DNA of 64,000 nt, from the NCBI GenBank assembly GCA_001442985.1, contig LDYB01000025.1:171294-235293 (forward strand), written 5' to 3'. The notes under the pieces are model-generated. The model did not search any database. It was not told the origin of the DNA and was given only the letters and a program-made list of their open reading frames with translations. Shown piece by piece: positions 1-8,668 of the stretch. The position numbers were made by a program, and so were the translations under genes. Positions within the stretch are counted from its first letter, which is position 1. Every line of letters begins with the position of its first letter. Origin of the DNA: Armatimonadetes bacterium DC. Lineage in GTDB: Bacteria > Armatimonadota > Fimbriimonadia > Fimbriimonadales > GBS-DC.

Positions 1-544
1 CGCCGCCGACCTCGATGCCGTCGATAAGCTCCTCTTTGCGGATGCCCATCACATCCATCGACATCTGGCAGGCGACGATGCGCACGCCGAGATCGCGCGC
101 CATTTGCGCCATCTCTTCGGGCTGGGGCACGCCCTGCTGCTTCATCATCGCGCGAAGCATTTTGGCGCCAATCCCCCCGAAGTTCATCTTCGAAACGCCC
201 AGCCTGCGCAGCCCGACGGGCGTCATCCAGCCCATGAGCTTCTGGAAGAGCGTCTTGCCTGCCGACTGGCGCTTCTGACGCAGTGCGGTCAGCCCCCAGA
301 AGGTGAAGAACATCGAGACCTCCATCCCACTGGCTGCCGCGCCCGACGCAATCACAAACGCCGCCAGCACTCTATCCAGATCGCCCGAAAACACCACCAT
401 CGCGAGGCGGTTGTCGGGCATCTGCGAGCGCATCGCCTCCACCTGCGTCTGGAGCTGCTGAATCTGCTCCTGCAGGCGCGCCAGATCGGGGAGGGGCATC
501 TCCGAAACGGCGCGGTCGTTGAGGGCTACCTGTCCGTTCGTCAT
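1..544 (-). CDS. DsrE/DsrF/DrsH-like family protein, C-terminus cut by window edge
   Basis: Seen: 181 residues are readable from an ATG at 544 before the window ends. Residues 1-45 form a Gln/Leu-rich coiled-coil-like lead (LARLQEQIQQLQTQVEAM). A DsrE-type fold follows (MVVFSGDLDRVLAAF, GMEVSMFFTFWGL), with a late Cys in VACQMSMDVMGI. Known: the Cys-x-Met-Ser-Met stretch is typical of the DrsE2-type family, which acts in sulfur relay or is annotated peroxiredoxin-like. It starts 9 bases after the TusA stop with a weak GGTGA ribosome site, so the two are one operon and probable sulfur-transfer partners (inference). The C-terminus is missing only because of the window boundary. Confidence 0.85.
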   Translation of the reverse strand, partial: MTNGQVALNDRAVSEMPLPDLARLQEQIQQLQTQVEAMRSQMPDNRLAMVVFSGDLDRVLAAFVIASGAAASGMEVSMFFTFWGLTALRQKRQSAGKTLFQKLMGWMTPVGLRRLGVSKMNFGGIGAKMLRAMMKQQGVPQPEEMAQMARDLGVRIVACQMSMDVMGIRKEELIDGIEVGG

Positions 545-553
545 GGTCTCACC

Positions 554-805
554 TCACTTCTTGCGTACATAGTGAACATAGACTGTCTTGCCGTCCATCT
601 CGGTGGTTTCCTGCGAGACCAGTTCCGCGTCGGAGACCATCTTGACCCAGCCCTGGAAGTCGTTCACCGAGCCGGGGTCCGTCGCCAGCACGCGAAGTAC
701 CTGACCCGACTGCAGATTCTGGAACGCCTTGCGAGCGTTCACAATCGGCATCGGGCACTGAAGCCCACGCGCGTCCACCTCAACATCATAAGTGATTTGC
801 GTCAT
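554..805 (-). CDS. TusA-family sulfurtransferase
   Basis: An 83-residue protein with the family signature DARGLQCPMPIV; the sulfur-carrying Cys is residue 17 of the CPMP motif. Length is normal for TusA/SirA (about 80 aa). These proteins accept persulfide sulfur and pass it to partners such as TusBCD, DsrE or molybdopterin enzymes. A good AAGGAGG ribosome site lies 5' of the ATG. The DsrE-like gene follows directly, the common TusA-DsrE pairing of sulfur-trafficking operons. Which process it serves here cannot be told from this window. Confidence 0.93.
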   Translation of the reverse strand: MTQITYDVEVDARGLQCPMPIVNARKAFQNLQSGQVLRVLATDPGSVNDFQGWVKMVSDAELVSQETTEMDGKTVYVHYVRKK

Positions 806-867
806 CGTTTTCTACCTCCTTGTTCAGGGTGTTCGCTTTGTTAGAGGCAGGCAGGGCGCAAAAGGAT

Positions 868-1728
868 TCATGGAGTGCGCATGAGCTGATCGATGGCGGC
901 GCGCTGTTCGGGGTCTAATTCGGTCAGGGGCGGGCGCACGGGGCTAAGCGGAAAGCCGTAGTGGGTCAGCGCGTACTTGAAGTTCGCAGGGGCGGGGAAG
1001 GCATCAATCGCATCGGCGAACGCATCCACCTGTGCCTGCGTGCCCTCGCAGACCTCGCCTGCATTGAAACGCGCCACAATCTGTACCAGAGGCTGCGGGC
1101 GCACATTCGCCAGCCCGCTGATGGTGCCCGCGCCACCACCCTGCAGGCATTTCAGCAAAAACTTCTCTTCGCCCACCCACACCCGCAGTCGCGGCACATA
1201 GCGCAGATATTGCTCCAGTTGCGCCAGGTCGCCTGAGCTATCTTTGATGCCAATCAGATGAGGATAACCCAGCAGCGCTTCTATCAGGGCAGGGAGGATG
1301 GGCACGCGCGTGCGCTGGGGAATGTTGTAGAGAATCACGGGAAGCGAGGTCGTCTCCAGAATTGCCCGAAAATAGGCAATCAACCCTTCCAGGGGGGCAG
1401 GGAAGTAGAAGGGGGGCGCAATCATCAGGGCGTCGCAGCTGAGCTTCTGGGCTTTCTGACATAGAAACTGGGCTTCGGTGAGGCTGCTGGTCAGCACGCC
1501 GGCGATAATCTGGAGCCGCCCGCGCCCCTGAACCGCCAGCTCGTAAAGGCGCCCTTTTTCGGGCGCGCTCAGCGAAGCGCCCTCGCCTGTGGAACCCGCG
1601 ACCACGACGCCGTTCACCCCCGCCGCCTCCTGAAACGCCAGCAAGCGCAGGAACAGCCCTTCGTCTATCGTACCCCCCTCCGTGAAGGGAGTCAGGATCG
1701 CCGTGTAGACACTTCGCTCGGGTAGCAT
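868..1728 (-). CDS. Dihydrodipicolinate synthase/N-acetylneuraminate lyase family aldolase
   Basis: A 286-residue class I TIM-barrel aldolase. Visible motifs are VAGSTGEG at 43-50, the catalytic Tyr134 in YNIPQRT, and the Schiff-base Lys162 in GIKDSSGD. The family condenses or cleaves pyruvate with an aldehyde; DapA makes hydroxy-tetrahydrodipicolinate for lysine and peptidoglycan, but paralogs act on keto-sugars or hydroxyproline derivatives. No lysine genes are nearby, so I leave the substrate open. It starts 3 bases after the zinc-ribbon gene, inside the minus-strand run that begins with hslV. Confidence 0.88.
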   Translation of the reverse strand: MLPERSVYTAILTPFTEGGTIDEGLFLRLLAFQEAAGVNGVVVAGSTGEGASLSAPEKGRLYELAVQGRGRLQIIAGVLTSSLTEAQFLCQKAQKLSCDALMIAPPFYFPAPLEGLIAYFRAILETTSLPVILYNIPQRTRVPILPALIEALLGYPHLIGIKDSSGDLAQLEQYLRYVPRLRVWVGEEKFLLKCLQGGGAGTISGLANVRPQPLVQIVARFNAGEVCEGTQAQVDAFADAIDAFPAPANFKYALTHYGFPLSPVRPPLTELDPEQRAAIDQLMRTP

Positions 1729-1731
1729 GGC

Positions 1732-2229
1732 TCAGAAAGGGAATCGGGGGCGCGCCCGCATGAAGTTGAACAGCCCCAGCCAGAACTCCTTACGGGCGAC
1801 TTCTTCCTTATGCTCCGCTTCAATCTTTGCCAGCTCCACCTGCGCTTTCGCTTCGGGAGGGATTTCCATCGCTTTGGCGTCGCGCAGTACCTGCTCCATC
1901 TTCTCCAGCTCGCCGTTGTCCACCCATGTGCCCCCGCACTTGTCGCATGCGTCCAGCACGATGGGCGAGGTATAGAGGTAGTTATACCGATAGAGCGGCT
2001 CCCGGCACACGGGGCAGAGCCGCTCCCATGGGGGGTCGTAGCGCTCCACCAGCGGCTGGTACTGATGGTCGAGTCGGGGCAGGATTTCGGGGTCCAGATT
2101 GTGCAGGCGCGTCAACTCGTCGGCGTCGAACCAGATGCCCGCACAGGTGGGGCAGACATCGATCGTGATGCCCAGATGCGTTTGGGGTACCAGCGCCACC
2201 TGACACACGGGGCAGAGTCGTTCTCTCAT
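1732..2229 (-). CDS. Protein with two TFIIB-type zinc ribbons
   Basis: A 165-residue protein with two copies of the zf-TFIIB pattern, each two CxxC knuckles: CPVCQVAL...CPTCAGIWFDADEL near residues 6-40 and CPVCREPL...CDKCGGTWVDNGEL near 70-110. The C-terminal third is charged and helical (KAQVELAKIEAEHKEEVARK), possibly a coiled coil. Bacterial members are of unknown role, presumed metal or nucleic-acid binding. Its ATG overlaps the stop of the upstream gene (ATGA), so translation is coupled. Confidence 0.8.
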   Translation of the reverse strand: MRERLCPVCQVALVPQTHLGITIDVCPTCAGIWFDADELTRLHNLDPEILPRLDHQYQPLVERYDPPWERLCPVCREPLYRYNYLYTSPIVLDACDKCGGTWVDNGELEKMEQVLRDAKAMEIPPEAKAQVELAKIEAEHKEEVARKEFWLGLFNFMRARPRFPF

Positions 2230-2954
2230 TGTGTTTTCCCCTCCTCTGCAGGGTGTCCTTTCAGCTCCAGCGTGGTGTGTGCCTGAAGGCTGCCCGCAGA
2301 CATAAGTAGTTTACCATGAATCGCGCGCGTCCATTTGCGCTTAGCGTCCAGATAGACCGTAATCTCGCCCTGAATCTGGGGCAGGGAGTCGGGCATCGGT
2401 TCCGCGCGGGCGACGATTTTATAACACGGAGCGCCTTCCACTCTCTCCCAACCCGTGAGCCGACACCGGTAGCGGGTCTTCATGCTACCGACGGTATGCA
2501 GTTTTTCCCACTGTTCGCCGACGCGAACGGCGCGATGGGGGTAGGCGTAGGGCACGCTGGTGAGCAACATGGCAGTGTTCTCCAGAGGGATTTCTTCCCC
2601 TTCGGGCGTGAAGCGCAGGCGCATGCGTTCGCGCAGCTCGCCGAAAGGAAGCATATACTCTCGCAACGCCCGAATGGCTTCAGGATCGCCCTCGAGAGTA
2701 CGCTCCACAATCGCGCTGCCGTCGGGCTGAACCGTTTTCACCGTGTCGGTGATACGCAGCTCCAGCTGGGCGCTCTGATCTTTGAGCTGAAAGGTTTGCA
2801 CGAGGGTATAGCGCCACTGTTCGCCGGGGCGCATCTGGCGCGTGATGGCAACAGGGCGTCCGCAAAAATTGGGAACAATGATGAGGTAAAGCACCGCGCC
2901 CAGCAACAGTAACCCCACCACGAGACGCCAGTTGCGCTTGAGCCAGCCCATCAT
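2226..2954 (-). CDS. Membrane-anchored DUF6263-like protein
   Basis: About 242 residues: one N-terminal membrane helix (WRLVVGLLLLGAVLYLIIV), then a beta-rich exported domain with VRVGEQWEKLHTV and TRYRCRLTGWERV. The same kind of domain, with VKVGDKWEQEVK, occurs in the protein at 51234-51950, so the two look like distant paralogs. Three in-frame ATGs exist at 2960, 2954 and 2951. The GGTACACT element ends only 1 base before the first, so I chose 2954 (7-base gap); this is inference. Function unknown. Confidence 0.65.
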   Translation of the reverse strand: MMGWLKRNWRLVVGLLLLGAVLYLIIVPNFCGRPVAITRQMRPGEQWRYTLVQTFQLKDQSAQLELRITDTVKTVQPDGSAIVERTLEGDPEAIRALREYMLPFGELRERMRLRFTPEGEEIPLENTAMLLTSVPYAYPHRAVRVGEQWEKLHTVGSMKTRYRCRLTGWERVEGAPCYKIVARAEPMPDSLPQIQGEITVYLDAKRKWTRAIHGKLLMSAGSLQAHTTLELKGHPAEEGKTQ

Positions 2955-2961
2955 CGCCATG

Positions 2962-2969
2962 AGTGTACC
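2962..2969 (-). promoter_or_regulatory. -10 element GGTACACT
   Basis: TACACT preceded by GG, 7 bases before the ATG at 2954 of the membrane-anchored protein. Predicts a leaderless or nearly leaderless message that starts inside the hslV-led cluster. Confidence 0.5.
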
Positions 2970-2972
2970 TGA

Positions 2973-3506
2973 CTACCCGGTTTCCAGCACTTCGAGCGTG
3001 ATATGGTCGTTGGTATAGATGCAGAGCTGGCTGGCGATTCGGAGCGCCTCTTCGGCGATTTCGCGAGCCGAGAGGGCGGTATGTCGCAGCAGTGCCTGCG
3101 CGGCTGCCTGCGCATACGCCCCGCCGGAGCCGATGCCAATCACATCCTCATCGGGTTCCAGCACATTGCCGTCGCCCGCCACCACCAGCATCGTCTCTTT
3201 GTCTGCCACCACCATGAGGGCGTTCAGCTGACGCAGGATGCGGTCGGTGCGCCAGTCTTTGGCGAACTCGACGGCGGCGCGGCGCAGGTTGCCCCCTGTG
3301 GCTTCCAGCTTAGCTTCGAAGCGGTCCAGCAGCGCCTGCGCATCCGCCGCGGCGCCCGCGATTCCCGCCAGCACACGGTTATGATAGAGCCAGCGCACTT
3401 TTCGGGCGGTGTGCTTAATCACCACCTCGCCCATCGTAATCTGACCATCGGAAGCAAAGGCAATCTGGTTCCCGCGCCGAACGGCTAAAACGGTAGTGCC
3501 GTGCAT
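2973..3506 (-). CDS. hslV: ATP-dependent protease proteolytic subunit HslV
   Basis: 177 residues, full family length. The N-terminus MHGTTVLAVRR supplies the nucleophilic Thr after processing; FASDGQITMGEVVIKHTARKV and the late GIGSGGAYAQAAAQALL are strong HslV signatures. HslV forms a double-hexamer peptidase fed by the HslU ATPase in the cytoplasm. No hslU is adjacent, although the two are commonly paired; it may lie elsewhere. The start is supported by a GGTATCCT element 7 bases upstream. Divergent from the subtilase gene. Confidence 0.95.
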   Translation of the reverse strand: MHGTTVLAVRRGNQIAFASDGQITMGEVVIKHTARKVRWLYHNRVLAGIAGAAADAQALLDRFEAKLEATGGNLRRAAVEFAKDWRTDRILRQLNALMVVADKETMLVVAGDGNVLEPDEDVIGIGSGGAYAQAAAQALLRHTALSAREIAEEALRIASQLCIYTNDHITLEVLETG

Positions 3507-3513
3507 AGTCAGT

Positions 3514-3521
3514 AGGATACC
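3514..3521 (-). promoter_or_regulatory. -10 element GGTATCCT of hslV
   Basis: TATCCT preceded by GG, ending 7 bases before the hslV ATG at 3506. No Shine-Dalgarno sequence fits in the gap. Confidence 0.6.
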
Positions 3522-3599
3522 TGAAAAATCGCCGTGCGCACTGGCAGGAACGGCAGGTTTACTGGTGTATTTAAGTCTATCCCTGTTAGGAGGTAGCAG

Positions 3600-4856
3600 A
3601 TGAGTCGGATGCGATGGTTATTTGGGATTGCGCTCCTCTGGAGCGTGTGGGCGATAAGCGTTGCCCAAGTGGCTGAAGAGCCTGTAGATGTCGCGTCGTG
3701 GCTGGACGACCCGAAGGCAGAATATGTTCCCAACGAGCTGATTGTTGGGGTGGACCTGGAGAAGGGCGTTGCCTTAGCGCAGGTGGCGATGGAATTGGTG
3801 GGCACGGTGCAGGATTATAACGCCAGTATCGGCGCGTATGTGGTGCGTCTGGCGCCGCATATCTCTATGAAGGACGCCTACGAGTTTCTGCGAAACCTGC
3901 CTGGCGTGAGCTATGTGGAGCCAAACTACATCTACCACGCGATTGCGACCCCCAACGACCCCTATTATGCCCAGCAGTGGGCTTTGCCGAAGATTCAGGC
4001 GAACTGGGCATGGGACCTCTGGACGCCGCGCGCAGTGGTGTACATTGCGATTATTGATACGGGCGTGGATTATAACCACTCGGATTTAATCAATAAGTTC
4101 CGTCGGACTTCCAGCGGCGCGGTTTATGGCTGGAACACCCTGCGCAATAACAGCAACGCGAACGACGATAACGGGCACGGCACCCATGTGGCGGGGATTG
4201 CCGCGGCTCAGATTAACAACGGCGTGGGTGTGGCTGGCGTCGCGGCGTGGAACCCTGCAGTGTCGGGCTACAATGCCTATGTGCAGATCATGCCGGTGAA
4301 AGTGTTGGGCGCGTCGGGTTCAGGCTCCCTGAGCAGTATCGCGAACGGCATCACCTGGGCGGTCAATAACGGCGCGGATGTGTTGAACCTGAGTCTGGGT
4401 GGAAGCAGTGGCTCGCAGACGCTGGCGAACGCCGTCGCGTATGCGTGGAACGCGGGCTGCCTGATTGTGGCGGCAGCGGGCAACAGCGGTAGCTCCACCC
4501 CTCAATACCCTGCCTACTACACGAACTGCATCGCCGTTGCCGCGACCGACTCCAGCGACCGGCTGGCGTCGTTCTCCCAGTATGGCTCGTGGGTAGACAT
4601 CGCCGCGCCTGGGGTGAGCATCCTCTCCACCTATTATCGCAATCGGTATGCGTACATGGATGGCACCTCGATGGCGTGTCCGCATGTGGCGGGGGCAGCG
4701 GCGCTTGTCTGGTCGAACAGCCCGTGGCTGACCAACCAGCAGCTGCGCTCCATTCTGGAGACGAATGTGGACCCCTACTCTCCTTATGGAACCCGCACAA
4801 TTGCGCCGGGTGCGGGGCGCCTGAATGTGTATCGGGCGCTTCAGGCAGCGAACTAA
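3600..4856 (+). CDS. Secreted subtilisin-like serine peptidase (S8)
   Basis: 418 residues. A signal peptide (about 1-23, ending AISVAQ) is followed by an inhibitor-I9-like propeptide (about 45-115, NELIVGVDL to YVEPNYIY) and a subtilase domain. The catalytic triad is intact: Asp153 in [11 protein letters not shown], His193 in [10 protein letters not shown], Ser357 in [12 protein letters not shown], with the oxyanion Asn295 in AAAGNSG. Thermitase-like extracellular protease. The start has a strong AGGAGG site. The stop codon overlaps the end of the convergent dut gene by 4 bases. Confidence 0.95.
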   Translation: MSRMRWLFGIALLWSVWAISVAQVAEEPVDVASWLDDPKAEYVPNELIVGVDLEKGVALAQVAMELVGTVQDYNASIGAYVVRLAPHISMKDAYEFLRNLPGVSYVEPNYIYHAIATPNDPYYAQQWALPKIQANWAWDLWTPRAVVYIAIIDTGVDYNHSDLINKFRRTSSGAVYGWNTLRNNSNANDDNGHGTHVAGIAAAQINNGVGVAGVAAWNPAVSGYNAYVQIMPVKVLGASGSGSLSSIANGITWAVNNGADVLNLSLGGSSGSQTLANAVAYAWNAGCLIVAAAGNSGSSTPQYPAYYTNCIAVAATDSSDRLASFSQYGSWVDIAAPGVSILSTYYRNRYAYMDGTSMACPHVAGAAALVWSNSPWLTNQQLRSILETNVDPYSPYGTRTIAPGAGRLNVYRALQAAN

Positions 4857-5302
4857 ACCCCGGTATGCCCAAAGCCTCCTTCCCCGCGCTCCGTGGGGGG
4901 GAGGCTTTCTTCAATTTGCCACTCAATACGGGCGACGGGCGCGACCACCAGCTGGGCGATTCGGTCGCCCCGCCGAATGGTGAACGGTTCCTGACCCCAG
5001 TTAATCAGAATCACCGCAATCTCGCCGCGATAGTCGCTATCGATGGTGCCGGGGCTGTTGACCATGCCGATTCCATATTTAAGCGCCAGTCCGCTTCGGG
5101 GGCGAATCTGTGCCTCATAGCCGGGGGGCAGGGCGATTCGGATGCCGGTGGGGATGAGCGCGCGCTCGCCGGGCTGGAGCGTGATGGGGTCTTTAATATT
5201 CGCATAGAGATCAACCCCCGCCGAGCCTTCGGTCTGATAGCCCGGCAGGGGCAAGTCCAGCGCGGAAGGATCGCGCCAGAGAGAGACACGCACCCGACTC
5301 AT
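4853..5302 (-). CDS. dut: Deoxyuridine 5'-triphosphate nucleotidohydrolase
   Basis: 149 residues, the normal length of trimeric dUTPases. All five motifs are visible: [38 protein letters not shown] with the catalytic Asp, [28 protein letters not shown] at the C-terminus. It hydrolyses dUTP to dUMP, keeping uracil out of DNA and supplying thymidylate synthesis. Its ATG overlaps the stop of the histidine kinase (ATGA), so the two are co-transcribed, though no functional link is obvious. Confidence 0.96.
   Translation of the reverse strand: MSRVRVSLWRDPSALDLPLPGYQTEGSAGVDLYANIKDPITLQPGERALIPTGIRIALPPGYEAQIRPRSGLALKYGIGMVNSPGTIDSDYRGEIAVILINWGQEPFTIRRGDRIAQLVVAPVARIEWQIEESLPPTERGEGGFGHTGV
4871..4908 (+). 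terminator. Hairpin inside the 3' end of dut, probable subtilase terminator
   Basis: AAAGCCTCC at 4871-4879 pairs with GGAGGCTTT at 4900-4908, with C-rich and G-rich runs extending the stem inward, followed by CTTCAATTT. It lies 15 bases after the subtilase stop but inside the dut codons for the glycine-rich C-terminus. Confidence 0.5.
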
Positions 5303-7032
5303 TTCTCAACCTGCTCTTTGCCTTCCTTGACGGCGGGCGGCACTTTCGGCAGGCGCACATAGAAGGTGGAGCCGACACCCACTTCGCTCTCCACCCAGAT
5401 TTGCCCGCCGTGAATGACCTCCACCAGGTGCTTGACCAGATACAAGCCCAGTCCTGTGCCGTACTGTTTGCGGGTGTCGGTATTGTCCACCCGGTGGAAC
5501 TTCTCGAACACCTTGGTCAGGTGTTCCTTGGGGATGCCCATCCCCTGGTCGGACACATAGAAGATGATGTGGTCGGGGTCTTCTTCCCACGCCTTGACGC
5601 GGATTTCGCCCCCGTTCGGCGAGTATTTGATGGCGTTGCTGAGCAGGTTGGTCAGAATCTGGTCTACCTTGTCTTCGTCGGCGATAATCTTGGGCAGGTC
5701 GGGGGGCACATCGTGGATAATCGTGTGCTTGTTGGTCGCCTGACGCTGGATCATGACCACCTTCTGCGAGAGGCGGTAGAAGTCCACTTCCTTGAACACA
5801 GGCTTGAGCGACTCGCCCGCCTCGATACGCGCGATGTTGAGCAGGTCGTTAATCAGGCGTGTCAGGCGGTCGGTTTCCTGATCAATGATGGAGTAGAATT
5901 CGCGACGCTCTTCGGGTGAGAAGGCGTCTTCGGAGTCCATCAGCAGGGTCGAGATGAAGCCCTTGATGGCAGTGAGGGGCGTGCGCAGCTCGTGCGAGAC
6001 GGTCGCCACGAACGCCGACTTCATGCGCTCAAGGTTGCGAATGTCGGTGATGTCGTTGAAAATCATCACTGTGCCCATCGGCTTCTGGTCCTCGCCGCGC
6101 ACGATGGCGTTCTGCACCTGATAGATATGCTCCTTATTGTCGTAGTGAACCGTGATTTCCACCAGTTCGCCCTCTTTCTCTTCTTCCAGCGCTTGGCGGA
6201 TCATGTTACGAATCACATCGATGGAGATGACCTCCTGATAGGGCTTGCCCAGCACATCAGGACCCAGCCCGAAGACGCGGCGTGCCGCGGCGTTCATCTG
6301 GTTGATGCGCCCGTTCTGGTTGACGAGCAGCAGCCCTGCCCGCAGGCTCTCGATGGTGTGAACCAGTTCTTCCTTCTCTTCAAGAATTGCCTGATAGAGT
6401 CGCATGCCGGCAATCACGGCGGCGGCGTTGCGCGACATGCGCTCCAGCAGGCGCACATCCTCGTCGATGAAGTGCCCGCCGCGCTGTTTGTTGAAAGCGT
6501 GCAGCACGCCAATCGTCTGGCGATCAATTACGCGGTTTTCCTCGTCGCGCTTTTCCAGCACGAGTGGCACACACACCAGATTGCGCACATGGAGCATCGC
6601 CACCAGCTCTTTGGTGGTGCGGGGGTCGCTGATGGCGTCGTGGACGATAATGGGCTTGCCCTCGCGGAAGACCTCGCCCGAGACGCCCTGTGTGGCGCGC
6701 ACGCGGAGCATTTTGATTTCGTCGTCAGTCAGTCCGAAAGCGGGCGGATAGGCGCGCAGCTCGCCCTCTTCCGGGTCATAAAGCATGAACACGACTTTTT
6801 CCGCCTGCACGATGGCGCCAATCTGGCGCACGAGGCGTTTGAGGGTCGCTTCGTAGTTGGCAGGGTTCGCCACTTCCGCCGTCACCACTTCGGGCGTGCC
6901 CGAGGCAGCCCCTTTGGCACCGTTCTTGGACTGCGCCTCCAGCTCCCGCAAACGCTCCAGAGTGCGCTCGTATTCCGTTTTAACCTGGTTGTATTGCTTC
7001 AGTAACTCCCGATAGGCTTGTTCCCAGTTCAT
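5299..7032 (-). CDS. Sensor histidine kinase, GAF-PAS-HisKA-HATPase
   Basis: 577 residues without membrane helices, so cytoplasmic. Order: N-terminal coiled coil (1-35), GAF (about 60-215), PAS (about 225-335), HisKA with phospho-acceptor His347 in [12 protein letters not shown], and HATPase_c with N-box [16 protein letters not shown], G1 [11 protein letters not shown] and G2 [12 protein letters not shown]. Known: such kinases sense a ligand or redox state and phosphorylate a response regulator. No regulator gene is adjacent, so it is an orphan. Starts with a GAGGAG site after a leader of about 60 bases. Confidence 0.92.
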   Translation of the reverse strand: MNWEQAYRELLKQYNQVKTEYERTLERLRELEAQSKNGAKGAASGTPEVVTAEVANPANYEATLKRLVRQIGAIVQAEKVVFMLYDPEEGELRAYPPAFGLTDDEIKMLRVRATQGVSGEVFREGKPIIVHDAISDPRTTKELVAMLHVRNLVCVPLVLEKRDEENRVIDRQTIGVLHAFNKQRGGHFIDEDVRLLERMSRNAAAVIAGMRLYQAILEEKEELVHTIESLRAGLLLVNQNGRINQMNAAARRVFGLGPDVLGKPYQEVISIDVIRNMIRQALEEEKEGELVEITVHYDNKEHIYQVQNAIVRGEDQKPMGTVMIFNDITDIRNLERMKSAFVATVSHELRTPLTAIKGFISTLLMDSEDAFSPEERREFYSIIDQETDRLTRLINDLLNIARIEAGESLKPVFKEVDFYRLSQKVVMIQRQATNKHTIIHDVPPDLPKIIADEDKVDQILTNLLSNAIKYSPNGGEIRVKAWEEDPDHIIFYVSDQGMGIPKEHLTKVFEKFHRVDNTDTRKQYGTGLGLYLVKHLVEVIHGGQIWVESEVGVGSTFYVRLPKVPPAVKEGKEQVEK

Positions 7033-7095
7033 GGTTTCTCCTCACAAACTCGATAAGTGCTTTGCACGCCCGCATGGGGGGCGTTCCTTAAGTAG

Positions 7096-7101
7096 ATTAT
7101 A
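7096..7101 (-). promoter_or_regulatory. -10 element TATAAT of the histidine kinase
   Basis: Canonical TATAAT about 63 bases upstream of the kinase ATG. This one is not preceded by GG and its gene has a conventional leader with a Shine-Dalgarno site. Confidence 0.45.
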
Positions 7102-7137
7102 GCACATCGAAGGTTCCCAGAGTCTCTGGTAAAGTTC

Positions 7138-7929
7138 TTAGCCTTTAGACGATTCGGCGTCGGTTTTGTCCTGCAGGAACGGGCGCATCAGTTCAATCGG
7201 GATGGGGAACACAACGGTGGAGTTGCGCTCCGCCGCAATCTCGGCTAAGGTTTGCAGATAGCGCAGTTGCAGGGCAGAGGGTTGCTGGGCAATCATGTGG
7301 GCAGCCTGCACCAGCTTTTCCGCCGCCTGAAATTCCCCTTCGGCGGCAATCACTTTGGCGCGGCGTTCGCGCTCGCTTTCCGCCTGACGCGCCAGCGCCC
7401 GCTTCATCTCCTCCGGCAAAATCACGTCCCGAATCTCCACGCTGGTCACTTTGACGCCAAACGCTTCGGTCTGTTCATCGATAATCGTCTGGAGCTGCTG
7501 GTTGATACGGTCGCGCCGCGCCAGCAGGTCGTCCAGCTCCACCTGACCAATCACACTGCGCAGGGTGGTCTGGGCAATCAGGCTCGCCGTCTGAATGTAG
7601 TCGGTAATCTGTACCACCGCGTCTTTGGGTTCCATCACCTTGAAAAGCACCACCGCGTCCACACTCACCGACACATTATCGCGGGTGATGGCTTCCTGAC
7701 GGGGCACATTCATCGTGACGATACGGGTGTCCACGATTCGCGCCGTGTCGATGATGGGAATCAGGAAGATAATGCCCGGTCCTTTGACCGCCTGAAAGCG
7801 TCCCAATCGCAGCACCACGGCACGCTCCCATTCGGGCAACACCCGGAGCGATGCCCGCAAAATCACGATGAAAAAGATGAGGGCTGTGAGCACCGCTACG
7901 CTCCGCGGGTCCTGCAACAATTCTTCCAT
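7138..7929 (-). CDS. Slipin, SPFH/Band 7 membrane protein
   Basis: 263 residues. An N-terminal membrane segment (VAVLTALIFFIVILRASL) is followed at once by the band 7 core (EWERAVVLRLGRFQAVKGPG, DTRIVTMNVPRQEAITRDNV) and a helical coiled-coil region (RDVILPEEMKRALARQAESE). Stomatin/slipin proteins oligomerise in the membrane and often work with an NfeD protease partner; none is adjacent here. An AGGGAGG site precedes the ATG, and a GGTATACT element lies 18 bases upstream of it. Confidence 0.92.
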   Translation of the reverse strand: MEELLQDPRSVAVLTALIFFIVILRASLRVLPEWERAVVLRLGRFQAVKGPGIIFLIPIIDTARIVDTRIVTMNVPRQEAITRDNVSVSVDAVVLFKVMEPKDAVVQITDYIQTASLIAQTTLRSVIGQVELDDLLARRDRINQQLQTIIDEQTEAFGVKVTSVEIRDVILPEEMKRALARQAESERERRAKVIAAEGEFQAAEKLVQAAHMIAQQPSALQLRYLQTLAEIAAERNSTVVFPIPIELMRPFLQDKTDAESSKG

Positions 7930-7947
7930 AGGAACCTCCCTGGAAGT

Positions 7948-7955
7948 AGTATACC
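7948..7955 (-). promoter_or_regulatory. -10 element GGTATACT of the slipin gene
   Basis: TATACT with 5' GG, 18 bases before the ATG at 7929. The short leader still has room for the AGGGAGG ribosome site. Confidence 0.55.
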
Positions 7956-8015
7956 CATTTGGCTACTTATGGCGCATAGCGGTCATACAAGTGTTCTCTC
8001 AAGGTTCAGGAAGAA

Positions 8016-8023
8016 GGTATAAT
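8016..8023 (+). promoter_or_regulatory. -10 element GGTATAAT of the antitoxin-toxin pair
   Basis: TATAAT with 5' GG, ending 9 bases before the ATG at 8033. Its position rules out the longer reading frame that opens near 7868. Confidence 0.6.
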
Positions 8024-8032
8024 ATTGCTGCG

Positions 8033-8260
8033 ATGGGGGTTATTGTGGAGCGCATATGTGAAGTGGTTGCAGGTTTGCCCGAGCCGCTGCAGCAGCAAGT
8101 GCTGGAGTATGCCCAGCAACTGAGTGAGCGCGTCGCCCTGAGGGGGATTCCCCTCGCGGATTTACAAGCACGCGGGAAGCTCTTGAGCGACGAGGACGCG
8201 GACGCGATTCTGCACGCTGTAGAAACGGGCTGCGAGCAGGTAAATCCCGATGAATGGTAG
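8033..8260 (+). CDS. Small antitoxin-like protein upstream of PIN toxin
   Basis: 75 residues beginning MGVIVERICEVVAGLP; a helical Leu/Gln-rich N-terminus (PEPLQQQVLEYAQQL) resembles DUF2281-type antitoxins. An acidic C-terminus (SDEDADAILHAVETG) could wrap a toxin. Its end overlaps the PIN gene by 11 bases, the usual arrangement of VapB-VapC pairs. No classical DNA-binding fold was recognised, so self-regulation is unproven. Start chosen from the adjacent promoter element. Confidence 0.65.
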   Translation: MGVIVERICEVVAGLPEPLQQQVLEYAQQLSERVALRGIPLADLQARGKLLSDEDADAILHAVETGCEQVNPDEW

Positions 8261-8639
8261 GTATCTGGTAGACACGAGCGTGCTTGTGGAGCTGCTTCGG
8301 GGCACCACAAGGCTCACGCTTCCCACTGAAGCCGAATTTATCGTTTGTGTGATTGCGTTGGGGGAACTTTACTACGGAGCGCTTGCGGCAAGACGCCCCG
8401 ATCATCAGCTCCAGCAGCTAATACAGTTCTTGTCGGGCTATTCCATCCTGCACACCAGTGATGCGGTAGCCATCGCCTATTCGGAGCTGAAGTGCGCCCT
8501 CAAGGAACAGGGTACACCAATCCCCGAAAACGATATCTGGATAGCAGCGTTTGCAAAGACTTACCAGATGCCGCTCCTCACACGCGATATGCACTTCCAG
8601 CATGTTACGGCGCTGGGTGTGGAGGTCGTTTTTGTTTGA
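8250..8639 (+). CDS. PIN-domain ribonuclease toxin (VapC-like)
   Basis: 129 residues. PIN acidic residues are visible: Asp in LVDTSVLVELL near the N-terminus, Glu in ALGELYYGA, Asp in PENDIWIAAFA and Asp in LLTRDMHF. VapC toxins are Mg-dependent endoribonucleases that cut tRNA or rRNA and are neutralised by the cognate antitoxin, here the overlapping small upstream gene. Length and order of motifs are typical. Confidence 0.9.
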   Translation: MNGRYLVDTSVLVELLRGTTRLTLPTEAEFIVCVIALGELYYGALAARRPDHQLQQLIQFLSGYSILHTSDAVAIAYSELKCALKEQGTPIPENDIWIAAFAKTYQMPLLTRDMHFQHVTALGVEVVFV

Positions 8640-8668
8640 GGAAGCCAGTCTGGCCGAAGTGATGCTTT

